The notes beneath the pieces were generated by a model that saw only the letters and a list, made by a program, of their open reading frames with translations, was not told where the DNA came from and did not search any database. A program made the translations under genes and the position numbers. Shown one piece after another: positions 1-8,479 of a stretch of DNA of 64,000 bases. This DNA is from JAGQPD01 sp020426865 (lineage in GTDB: Bacteria; Planctomycetota; Planctomycetia; Pirellulales; Pirellulaceae). The stretch is taken from positions 124,001 through 188,000 of the forward strand of contig JAWKTN010000005.1 of assembly GCA_041399065.1 (NCBI GenBank), written 5' to 3'. The first letter of the stretch is position 1. The number at the start of each line of letters is the position of its first letter.

Positions 1-1
1 A

Positions 2-1177
2 GTGGCTGTTGGCGGACCGACTTGCTTTGCCATCATGCGGAAGCGGGAATCCGAATGGGATGTTCAGCGCATCTGTCATCCGGGAACTTGTCGTCAATTG
101 TCCATTTCGCCCGACGGTAGATGGCTGGCCGTAGGCTACGAAGATTGCACAGTCTTCGATACTAAGACTGGAGATTCGTTGGTACATTTCGACATCGCAG
201 GCGGCCCGCAATTCGACGGAAGCGGTCGGTACCTTGTGCTTGCTGGGCTCCAGAATCCCACGATTGTCGACACAAAGGACTGGAGCCCAACCCCGTGGGA
301 GTATCCGGGGGTGCTGGCGCGGCAATCGGTGTTGCGACGAAGTAGCATCTCCCTTATCGCCGACGATCACGCTCGTTGTTCGAGGCTATTTGATTTTTCC
401 GCCAATCGCCTTCTCGCCAGATTGCCAGTAGCCAACCCACGCTCGACTACCGACGAACCCTCGTTCCTTGACGGGAACGTCAGCACTGTTATGACAGCGT
501 ACCGTCACTCTGGCAATGCTCGACTGTCGATTTGGGACCTTCAGCAACTGCGATCCGAGTTAGGTGACCTCAATCTCGATTGGGACGCACCACCGATCGA
601 ACAGAGTGCCTTGCGGCCTGAAAACCCGGCTCGCTCATTCCGATTTCTCACCTATCCGACCGAACATGAACAAGTGCAACGTGATCCAGACAACGGCGGG
701 ATCGTCCTGGAAGCTCCCTGCCTTGTCGCGTCCGCCACCAATACAGCGAATCCACCGCAGCTGATCGAAACGATCTACGAATCGTCGCCAACTTCCTTCG
801 GACGATACTCAGGCGAAACCCGGCTTTCCTGGAAGCCGCAATCTCGCGACGAGCGGCTTCGAATCCCGTTTGATGTTCCCGCTGCCGGAATCTACTCAGT
901 TCACCTGAGCATGGGCTTGTCACCGCGACGAGGCATTTGCCGGGTGTTCGTCAATGACCACCCAGTGGGGGACGCATTGGACCGGTATACCAATCTTACC
1001 GTGGGGCTCGGAACCGACCGGTTACTTCCGCCGTCACAGGCGATCGGTCAGGTTCAGCTTCTCCAGGGCCGCAACACGGTGTCGTTCCAGATTGTTGGCC
1101 GGCACCCGGACGCGAAAGACGAGCGATTGGGGATCGACCACATTCACTTCGATCTGATCAAGTCTCCCGCTCGATAG
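2..1177 (+). CDS. WD40-type protein, C-terminal part (5' end outside window)
   Basis: The reading frame is already open at the window edge, so the true start lies upstream. The first ~190 residues have WD40/beta-propeller character: short strands with phrases such as SISPDGRWLAVG, FDGSGRYLVLAG and LSIWDLQQLR. Residues ~215-391 form a separate domain with FRIPFDVPAAGIYSVHLSM-like strands and end in a GIDHIHFDLI strand, which resembles the carbohydrate-binding-like beta-sandwich that planctomycetes attach to WD40 proteins and to serine/threonine kinases. Such proteins often carry an N-terminal protein kinase, but nothing of it is visible here. The next gene starts about 195 bp further on the same strand. 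Function is inferred only at the fold level. Confidence 0.75.
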   Translation: MAVGGPTCFAIMRKRESEWDVQRICHPGTCRQLSISPDGRWLAVGYEDCTVFDTKTGDSLVHFDIAGGPQFDGSGRYLVLAGLQNPTIVDTKDWSPTPWEYPGVLARQSVLRRSSISLIADDHARCSRLFDFSANRLLARLPVANPRSTTDEPSFLDGNVSTVMTAYRHSGNARLSIWDLQQLRSELGDLNLDWDAPPIEQSALRPENPARSFRFLTYPTEHEQVQRDPDNGGIVLEAPCLVASATNTANPPQLIETIYESSPTSFGRYSGETRLSWKPQSRDERLRIPFDVPAAGIYSVHLSMGLSPRRGICRVFVNDHPVGDALDRYTNLTVGLGTDRLLPPSQAIGQVQLLQGRNTVSFQIVGRHPDAKDERLGIDHIHFDLIKSPAR

Positions 1178-1372
1178 CGGCCGATTCGTCTGATTCCGCA
1201 GGTTCTATAGATTTCTTGCTGCAGATTTCTTGTGGATACGCGGCATCTGCTCTCGGATCCATCCCTAGGGCCATCGCGCATGAGCCGTCGCCCAGCGAAA
1301 AGGGCACTCGAGGGAAAGCTTCGTTGTTTGTCATCGCCATGTCCGAAAGTGCTAAAGACGGAGAAAAACTGC

Positions 1373-4300
1373 ATGTTGCCGCGATTCAGCAAATTACCAT
1401 TCGGGGGACGTCTCCATTCCGATCGTCGTCGTATCTGGACCAGGCGCAAAGCACCTGCCATGCGGCACGGTCGACGCCGCCTTACGGGGTTGGAAGGGCT
1501 TGAGAACCGCGCGCTTCTGGCGGCCGACGCGGCGTCGTTTTTTGCTGAATTAAGGACCACCGACGCGACAGGAGATCTTGTGGTACCGTTGGCGATCAAC
1601 GAGCAGGATTTCTCGATTGGCAACGATTCCGTCATCTTGGGTCTGCAATTGAGCTGGCTCGGCAGTGAAATCGGAAACGGCGCTCCGCCGACGGTTGTGG
1701 GCATCACGGATGCCCAAGGCAGCGCCGTCGATGTCCTCTATGAAAGTTCGCGGCAAGCCATCAACGAAAACAAGAGCATCTCCGTCGTGGGATTAACATT
1801 CGGCGACTACCAGATCCAGGTTGACGGCGGGTTGGCAAATCGAGCGTTCGAGCTCAGTTATTTTCTTGCCGGCGATGTCGATCACGATGGTGCGGTGACT
1901 TCGCAAGAATTGCGTGACATCCGCCGCACTCCCCTGCTTGGCTCGACCGCAGCAAACGATAGTTATCAACTCGGCGCCGACATCAATCGCGACGGTTTGA
2001 TCTCGGCTCGCGACTACGCGTTGGCTAGGCGGAATGTCGGCAGCAAAGTCTTCGCACCGACACCGCTTTCGCTAAACGTCGACACGACGTTGCAACCCGA
2101 TATGCCGAATTACTTCCATCCCGAAACAGGCGAGCCGGATCCCGATCGTCCGGTGGCGAAATTGCGCGGGCCGCAAGGGGAAACCGTGGACTTTGTCGCG
2201 AACGAACTCATGGTGATGACCAACGACGAGGCAACGCTTCAGAGCTTCCTCGACCGTTGGAATGGCACATTGTTGGGAACCAGCGACCTTCGTGACGCCG
2301 GCGTATCGGAAGCGACTGCAATCCACACCGTTCGCGTCGATACGTCGCTGGCAACAGACGACCCGCAGTCACTAGTCGATTTGCTCCTCGCGCGAGACCC
2401 AAGCGCCAGCGGTGAATTGGCGGTCTCCGGTTCCCAAGGAGTGCGACTATTGCACATGGCAACGACTGCGGCCGCCGGTGGACTGGAAATCGGCGTCAAC
2501 TTCATTGGGCAGGGCGACCATTTTCAAGATCTCGTTTCCACCGAAAGCGGCGCGGGTGGTACGATCGACGGGGGATACAGTCGAAACGCGTTCAATTGGG
2601 ACCACCTTCGCGCGGGAAGCAATCAAGACATTGGTGTCCCCGAGGCTTGGAAAGCCCTTGAGGCCGCTGGCCAGTTGCACCGTACCGTCAATCTCGCCGT
2701 GCTGGACATGGGTTTCGTCGCCTCAGCGGATGACGCGCCTGGAGCTGTCAATCATTCGACGGTCCCGTTCGCATCACCTTTGAATACTTCTAACTTGATC
2801 GGTTGCAATGGTGGCCCATGTCCCTGGCACGGAACCAACGTGTTGAGCACCGCCGCGGCCATGCCGGACAACGGGCTGGGGAGTGCCGGCACTGCCGGCC
2901 CGGTCGTCAACCCCATCCGAATTTTCACGCTCTACGATTTTGTAACGTCGATTGCGTCGGTGACACTTGCCAAAGCGGTGGGCGCTGACATTATCAACAT
3001 GAGCTATTCGGCCGAGATCCCGGGCGTCTTTGGTTTTGTCAACCGGCCATTCGAACATACAACCGCATTGGTTCGAGCGACGGGAACCCTCATTTTTGCC
3101 TCGGCCGGCAACAGCGGAGACGACGTTGACGACGACGTCGAATTTCTTGGTTTGTCCTTTGAGACGGTCGACCATAGCCCCATCGAGAATCCTGGTGTGA
3201 TCGGAGTTGGTGGCCTTATTGCCGGCGATACGATCCGGCACCCAAATTCCAACTATGGACATGAGGACGTTGACATTTTTGCGCCCTACACGGTATATGT
3301 CGGCCCCGACCCGTCTCGCACTGGCGATTTCGTGCGAACGGTTAACGGTACTAGCTTTGCATCACCCTACGCGGCTGGCGTCGCTGCGTTGATCTGGGCA
3401 GCTAACCCAGCGTTAAACGCCAGCGACGTGGAGACGATTCTCACCCAAACGGCTCGAGCAGGTCGCACGATAGTCGCGCCGGAAGTACCCGAGGACTTCG
3501 TGCCCAAATACGTTCATGCGGCCGGTGCCGTCGATCGTGCGTTGACAGAACGAGGTGAATTTGCGCCTTACGTCGAACCTTTGACAGAGATCGATGGCCG
3601 CAGCTATCCGCGAGGTGTCTCGGTACCCCTGCAGGTGCTCGTCGCCGATTACGAAGACGAAACGTCCGCGCTCAGCGTCCGCTGGTTTTCACATCGGTCC
3701 GCCGTGGCCATTGCGTCCGGTGACGATACAGCGATTCATAATCTTGACTACGGCAATCACAATATCCGCGTTACCGTGACCGACACGAGCGGCCGGTCCA
3801 CGACCGTGTCACTCGGCACGATCACGATCACCAACAGTGCACCGACGGTGGCCATTTCGTCACCAGTCGACAATGTCACGGTCTTCGAAACGACAGACGT
3901 CGTCTTCCGTGCCCAGACTTCGGATTTCAACGAACTGGAAAACGGCGGCATTCTCGCGGGAACTCAAATCCGCTGGGAATCCAACCTGCAGGGCGTGCTT
4001 GGCACGGGGGCCGAATTGACGCGACGATTGATCGTGGGCACCCATACGATCACGTTGATCGGCACCGATTCGCAAGGGCTCTCCGATTCGGACACGATCA
4101 CGGTTGTGGTCGAGCCGACGGAAACGATTCCCCCTACGGTCCGCATTGTCTCTCCAACCGGCAGTCCCCACCTGTACGTTGATCAGTTCGACCCCGTGCG
4201 TCAACAGTGGTACATCAATGTTTTCCTACAGAGTTCGATCACGGACGACCAGCCGATCATTCCGGGAAACCGACAGTGGTTCACGAATCGCGGTGACGTC

Positions 4301-4459
4301 CAAGCGCCGTTCTTGTCAGCCGAGGCGAATCCGCTGGTTCGGCTTTATCACAAGCCTGGAACGGTCACAACGGACCATCAGATTATCCTCGCGTACACCG
4401 ACGCCGACGGAAATTCCGTGACCGATTCGATCGTAATCCGACTCGAACTGTTGATCTAA
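1373..4459 (+). CDS. secreted subtilisin-family (S8) serine protease with LEPR-XLL-type leader and internal dockerin
   Basis: This is a predicted extracellular serine endopeptidase of 1028 residues. The ATG at 1373 has GGAG 9 bases upstream and is preferred to the in-frame GTG at 1232 and ATG at 1280. The leader is very basic and ends in TGLEGLENRALLAADA, the planctomycete LEPR-XLL-type export signal. A dockerin-like Ca-binding pair (GDVDHDGAVTSQEL, GADINRDGLISARDYA) lies before the catalytic domain. The triad is visible as Asp445 (AVLDMGF), His486 (PWHGTNV) and Ser661 (NGTSFASP), with the oxyanion Asn in SAGNSGDD. After the catalytic domain come two or three Ig/PKD-like beta domains up to the C-terminus. 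No PEP-CTERM tail is present. The protease fold is certain; the substrate is unknown. Confidence 0.9.
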   Translation: MLPRFSKLPFGGRLHSDRRRIWTRRKAPAMRHGRRRLTGLEGLENRALLAADAASFFAELRTTDATGDLVVPLAINEQDFSIGNDSVILGLQLSWLGSEIGNGAPPTVVGITDAQGSAVDVLYESSRQAINENKSISVVGLTFGDYQIQVDGGLANRAFELSYFLAGDVDHDGAVTSQELRDIRRTPLLGSTAANDSYQLGADINRDGLISARDYALARRNVGSKVFAPTPLSLNVDTTLQPDMPNYFHPETGEPDPDRPVAKLRGPQGETVDFVANELMVMTNDEATLQSFLDRWNGTLLGTSDLRDAGVSEATAIHTVRVDTSLATDDPQSLVDLLLARDPSASGELAVSGSQGVRLLHMATTAAAGGLEIGVNFIGQGDHFQDLVSTESGAGGTIDGGYSRNAFNWDHLRAGSNQDIGVPEAWKALEAAGQLHRTVNLAVLDMGFVASADDAPGAVNHSTVPFASPLNTSNLIGCNGGPCPWHGTNVLSTAAAMPDNGLGSAGTAGPVVNPIRIFTLYDFVTSIASVTLAKAVGADIINMSYSAEIPGVFGFVNRPFEHTTALVRATGTLIFASAGNSGDDVDDDVEFLGLSFETVDHSPIENPGVIGVGGLIAGDTIRHPNSNYGHEDVDIFAPYTVYVGPDPSRTGDFVRTVNGTSFASPYAAGVAALIWAANPALNASDVETILTQTARAGRTIVAPEVPEDFVPKYVHAAGAVDRALTERGEFAPYVEPLTEIDGRSYPRGVSVPLQVLVADYEDETSALSVRWFSHRSAVAIASGDDTAIHNLDYGNHNIRVTVTDTSGRSTTVSLGTITITNSAPTVAISSPVDNVTVFETTDVVFRAQTSDFNELENGGILAGTQIRWESNLQGVLGTGAELTRRLIVGTHTITLIGTDSQGLSDSDTITVVVEPTETIPPTVRIVSPTGSPHLYVDQFDPVRQQWYINVFLQSSITDDQPIIPGNRQWFTNRGDVQAPFLSAEANPLVRLYHKPGTVTTDHQIILAYTDADGNSVTDSIVIRLELLI

Positions 4460-4490
4460 TCCACAACTAGAATGCGTATAGGTGACGAAG

Positions 4491-5291
4491 ATGCTCAAGA
4501 AGTTGTATCTAGCAAGCGTCGTGTTGTTCGGCCTCTTTTCATCCAGCCTCGGTGTCGCGGCACCGACGATTGGGCTACAAACAGATGTGACGGGAGACTC
4601 TGTAACGCTCGGCGAGACTATTCAAGTCGAAGTGTTGCTCCTCGGCCTATCGCCAGGCGACAGCCTATCGTACCTCGGTACTGACGTAAACGTTGACAAC
4701 TTGACCATTCCTGCGTCACTTGCTCGTGGCGACGTTGTTCCGACGGGGAGCGACAATTTCTTTGCTGCGGGAATCGACGATGGGAGTGAAGTACTGGGGA
4801 CTGCCGTCTTCGAAAGCGGACTAGCCACCGGCGGAATTCCGATCAACGCGAACGGTTCTTTCTTCCGATTCGCAACGACTCCACAATCACTCGGCACGGC
4901 CGAGATTCTCATCTCGTTCGTCGATAGCGAAGGAGAGGACGGCCTCGGGGACCCTTTGCCGATTCCACCCGCCGGAAACAAACTTGTGTTCCAGGTCGTC
5001 GCCCCACACTTGTTGGGTGACTACAATCACAACGGCACGGTTGACGCTGCCGACTACACTGTTTGGAAAGACGATTTCGGCAGCACGGCAGAACTGGATG
5101 CCGACGGCAATGGCAACGGCACCGTGGACGCAGCCGATTACACGGTCTGGAAAGACAACTTCGGAAACGGCGCTGGACTCGTCTCCGTACCCGAACCGGC
5201 CTACTCGGCCCTGTCGCTGCTGATTGTCGGAATCGTCCTTCGATCGAAGGGCCGCAATACCTCGAACCAACAAGTATTCGGGACAATCTAG
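4491..5291 (+). CDS. exported dockerin/PEP-CTERM protein
   Basis: A 266-residue exoprotein. The ATG at 4491 is preceded by AGGTG at about 6 bases; a GTG at 4482 is in frame but overlaps that site. An N-terminal signal peptide (LASVVLFGLFSSSLGVAA) leads into a beta-rich domain starting VTGDSVTLGETIQVEVLL, which looks like a cohesin-type fold. Near the C-terminus are two dockerin repeats, GDYNHNGTVDAADYTVWKD and DADGNGNGTVDAADYTVWKD, and then VPEP, a hydrophobic stretch and a basic cluster, the PEP-CTERM sorting signal used by exosortase. The last 12 codons are supplied by a copy of the AATACCTCGAACC repeat, giving the tail NTSNQQVFGTI. Cell-surface localisation is inferred from the tail; no enzymatic motif is visible. 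Confidence 0.82.
   Translation: MLKKLYLASVVLFGLFSSSLGVAAPTIGLQTDVTGDSVTLGETIQVEVLLLGLSPGDSLSYLGTDVNVDNLTIPASLARGDVVPTGSDNFFAAGIDDGSEVLGTAVFESGLATGGIPINANGSFFRFATTPQSLGTAEILISFVDSEGEDGLGDPLPIPPAGNKLVFQVVAPHLLGDYNHNGTVDAADYTVWKDDFGSTAELDADGNGNGTVDAADYTVWKDNFGNGAGLVSVPEPAYSALSLLIVGIVLRSKGRNTSNQQVFGTI
5256..5284 (+). repeat. AATACCTCGAACC repeat, copy 1, inside the 3' end of a PEP-CTERM gene
   Basis: AATACCTCGAACCAACAAGT followed by ATTCGGG. It shares the AATACCTCGAACC core and the closing AGTATT with copies near 46690, 46733, 51149 and 51192. It lies directly after the basic end of the PEP-CTERM tail and encodes the last residues of that protein. Confidence 0.7.
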
Positions 5292-5385
5292 GGGTCCTCG
5301 TGAGTTTTCCGCGCCGCACCGCCGACGTATTCGACTTGGAACGTCCAGCTACACGTCGGATTTCTGCCCATTCTTGAAAATATCT

Positions 5386-5408
5386 GGCGGGTCGCGGCGC
5401 CTTTTTTT
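5386..5408 (+). terminator. weak possible Rho-independent terminator
   Basis: GGCG, an 8-base loop, CGCC and then a run of seven T. The stem is only four base pairs, so the structure is marginal. Its place, between the dockerin/PEP-CTERM gene and the kelch protein gene, would fit a terminator. Confidence 0.3.
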
Positions 5409-5500
5409 GCTACTCAGGACGTTGGGGTAGTCCTCGCAGTGCTAACACTTTCGCGAGGAAGCTGCGCCAACGTTCCGATTACCGAAAAAGGAGACCGACC

Positions 5501-8479
5501 TTGTTCCGTAATTTATTTCGCCGGAGATCCCGCGCGCACACATCGCGGTTGAGCCGACCGGCCCAGCATCTGTTACTCGAGCATCTTGAAGCACGGGAGG
5601 TACTTTCTGCGGTGGCCTGGACAGCCGGCCCTTCATTGGCGGCACCGCAGTCCGAGGCTACCGCAATTCTCGCCCCTGGGGACGCGGTACTGATGATCGG
5701 GGGGAGCAGCAACGTGGTTCCGAAACTCACGACCGCGGCCACTGCTTGGACAACATCGTTCCCGTTGGACAAGGCGTTGGAAGGGCCTGGGGCAGTAACA
5801 ACCTCGGCTGGCCGAATGTTTATTTTTGGGGGCCGTGATGGTACCGAGTCGACCTCGGAAGGCTGGACATACGACTATCTGGTTGGCGATCACCAGAACA
5901 TCTCAGACATGACCGTCCCCCGCTTGGACTTTGGTGCAGCGATCGATTTGTCCGGCCATGCCTACGCGATCGGCGGCATCGATACCGACGGCAATATCGT
6001 ATTGGATTCGGTTGAACAGTACAGTCCGTCGGCCGACACATGGTCAGACATGGAGCCGCTGCCGGAGCCACGCCGCGGAATGGCTACCGCGACCGACACT
6101 ACGGGACACATTTACGTCTTTGGAGGTTCGGCGACAACGTCAACCGGCGGAATAGAAAGCACGACGTTCCGTTATGACGTTGCGTCTGATTCCTGGACGA
6201 CGCTTGCCTCCATGCCATTGGCCGTACAAGATAGCGCGGCTGTTCAAGCGGAAAACGGTCTGATCTATGTGCTTGGCGGGTTGACATCGGCGGGTCCGAC
6301 GGCGACCGTACAAGTCTATGACCCAGCAACTGACAGCTGGAGCACCGACACCGATCTGCCAATGTCATTGTATGCGCACGCCGCTGCAATTGATGGACTA
6401 AGTCGCATCTTGGTGGCGGGTGGGAAAGATGCCGCTGGCCAGGCCGTCCGTAACGTGTATCGCAGCCAGCGATTTGATATTCCCGAGACCGCTCCAGTGA
6501 TTACGTCCCGGGCTCCAACGACGGGGTCGCTCGATAGTCCGTATACATACGATGTGAACGCCACGGCAAATCCGGAAGCGACCTATTCGCTCGTGGTGGC
6601 GCCAGCGGGCATGTCGATCGACACGCAAACGGGGGTCATCTCCTGGCAACCTGTTGAAGGACAGCACGGCGAAAACAGCGTCACGGTGCGTGCGGAGAAC
6701 CGCGTCGGCTTTGTGGATCAACAGTTCGTCATCAACGTAGCGTTCGATACAACACCTCCGACCGCGCCGACAGCGTTAGCGATCGACGCGATCAGCACCA
6801 ACAGTATCGACCTTAGCTGGCAGCCAGCCACCGACAACCGGGGGATTGCCTACTACGAAGTGCTCAAGGCATATCGCACGGGCTTTCGCGGTATCAAGAC
6901 GGCCTACGCTGTAATTCAGACCGGAATCACCGGTACGAGTACTACCCTTTCCGGACTAGCGCCGCTCGCCACATACAAGCTCAGTATCCGTGCCGTCGAC
7001 GTTGCTGGAAATGTTTCGCCCCGCTCCAACCAGGTGATCGCGCAGACACAAGCACCTCCTACGCTGCGATACTACACGAACGGATTGATCAACGGCAGTG
7101 TCAGCGTAGTGGCCAACCACGTGTTGCAGATCACGTTGGCAGCTTCGGCGAACCCCGCGCCCACGTTTGCTTTACTCGACGGGCCGGCTGGGATGACGCT
7201 CGATCCGACATCCGGCAAAGTGCAGTGGACACCGACGGCGACGGACGTGGGGCGACATACCATCTCCGTGGAAGCGACGAATTCGGTCGGCAGCGATCAG
7301 CTCGATATTCCCATCACCGTTACAGCCGATCTGCCGGTGTTGCGCCTGCAATTCGATCCCAACGCCACAGGTTCCAGCTTACCTATCGCTGGAAATCTGT
7401 TGGAAATGCTGGTCTCAGATATCAGCCTGACACCATCAACGTTCGAACTCGTCAGTGCACCTGATGGCATGACGATCGAACCGGTCACGGGACTCATTCA
7501 ATGGACCCCAACGGTCGCCGACGCCGGGCCAACGCTGATTGCTGTGCGTGGCACGAACAGTGCCGGAAGCACGGACATGAACATTGGGTTCGAGACCTAT
7601 TTTACTGGTAGTCCCACGAACATCCAGGTGACCGGCCAAACGCTCCTTCATCCAACCGTTACCTGGTCGGCCCCGACCGGCGCTGGCGCCGCGGAAATCG
7701 AAGGATATACCCTGCGGGCAACGACCCGATATCGCTGGGGGCGAGCATACCGTTCACACTCGGTGACGGTCGACGTTCCTGGCGGCGCCACATCGACCGA
7801 GATCCAAGGGCTACTTTCCGGCAAGACCTACAAAATCTCAATCAGTGCCTACGACGCCAACGGTCATCATGGGGCGTTCAGCACCGAAGCGGTCACGGTG
7901 GTTTCGGTACCGGCAATTCCCAACGTCAGTTGGACCGTTTCGAATCCCAACGGTGGCCCGTTGATCGCCAACCAACCGGTACATATCCAACTGAACAATA
8001 TGGGCATTGACCCGGCGACGTTCGAAATCGTCGACGGCCCACTTGGCATGACAATTGACAGGGCGACCGGTTTGGCCACTTGGATGCCGGGAAGCGCCGA
8101 CGTCGGTACGCACATTGTCAAGGTCAGGGCGACGAACAATGTCGGACCGCGTGACATTTCGCTCACGCTCAATGTACTTTTCTCAGGACCGGTAACGAAC
8201 GCTTCTGCCGTTCGATCAGGCAACTCAGCAACCGTATCGTGGTCGGCCCCGGCGTACAACGTGTCGTCGATTGCGAGTTACCGGATCACAATGCATTGGA
8301 TGTGGAGCAGTCGCCGGCGCACGCGCGTGGTAATGGTACCGGGGAACCAACTGTCAGCAGCATTGGCATTGATCCCAACGGGAGCGGTCTACCATACTGG
8401 TGTCACGATTGCTCCCGTCGATGAGTTTGGCCATATCGGCGCCTCAACGCCATTGGTTCGGTACGGGAGCGCTCCATGA
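5501..8479 (+). CDS. LEPR-XLL exoprotein with kelch repeats and Ig/fibronectin III domains
   Basis: A 992-residue surface protein. The start is TTG, chosen because AAGGAG (5488-5493) lies 7 bases upstream. The leader is basic (MFRNLFRRRSRAHTSRL) and ends LLEHLEAREVLSAVAW, the LEPR-XLL-type motif. Residues ~45-325 contain about six kelch repeats with phrases such as IFGGRDG, YAIGGIDTDG, VFGGSATTS and YVLGGLTSAG, predicting a beta-propeller. The rest alternates putative-Ig (He_PIG-like) domains, recognisable by GMTLDPTSGKVQWTPTATD and its relatives, with fibronectin III domains of the PTAPTALAIDAISTNSIDLS type. No catalytic residues were identified. Its TGA stop overlaps the ATG of the next gene (ATGA at 8476-8479), so the two are probably co-translated. 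An adhesion or binding role is inferred from domain content only. Confidence 0.85.
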   Translation: MFRNLFRRRSRAHTSRLSRPAQHLLLEHLEAREVLSAVAWTAGPSLAAPQSEATAILAPGDAVLMIGGSSNVVPKLTTAATAWTTSFPLDKALEGPGAVTTSAGRMFIFGGRDGTESTSEGWTYDYLVGDHQNISDMTVPRLDFGAAIDLSGHAYAIGGIDTDGNIVLDSVEQYSPSADTWSDMEPLPEPRRGMATATDTTGHIYVFGGSATTSTGGIESTTFRYDVASDSWTTLASMPLAVQDSAAVQAENGLIYVLGGLTSAGPTATVQVYDPATDSWSTDTDLPMSLYAHAAAIDGLSRILVAGGKDAAGQAVRNVYRSQRFDIPETAPVITSRAPTTGSLDSPYTYDVNATANPEATYSLVVAPAGMSIDTQTGVISWQPVEGQHGENSVTVRAENRVGFVDQQFVINVAFDTTPPTAPTALAIDAISTNSIDLSWQPATDNRGIAYYEVLKAYRTGFRGIKTAYAVIQTGITGTSTTLSGLAPLATYKLSIRAVDVAGNVSPRSNQVIAQTQAPPTLRYYTNGLINGSVSVVANHVLQITLAASANPAPTFALLDGPAGMTLDPTSGKVQWTPTATDVGRHTISVEATNSVGSDQLDIPITVTADLPVLRLQFDPNATGSSLPIAGNLLEMLVSDISLTPSTFELVSAPDGMTIEPVTGLIQWTPTVADAGPTLIAVRGTNSAGSTDMNIGFETYFTGSPTNIQVTGQTLLHPTVTWSAPTGAGAAEIEGYTLRATTRYRWGRAYRSHSVTVDVPGGATSTEIQGLLSGKTYKISISAYDANGHHGAFSTEAVTVVSVPAIPNVSWTVSNPNGGPLIANQPVHIQLNNMGIDPATFEIVDGPLGMTIDRATGLATWMPGSADVGTHIVKVRATNNVGPRDISLTLNVLFSGPVTNASAVRSGNSATVSWSAPAYNVSSIASYRITMHWMWSSRRRTRVVMVPGNQLSAALALIPTGAVYHTGVTIAPVDEFGHIGASTPLVRYGSAP

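Noticed and set aside
5386..5408. Hairpin with T run as a certain terminator
   Set aside because: The stem is only four base pairs, so it is listed with low confidence.
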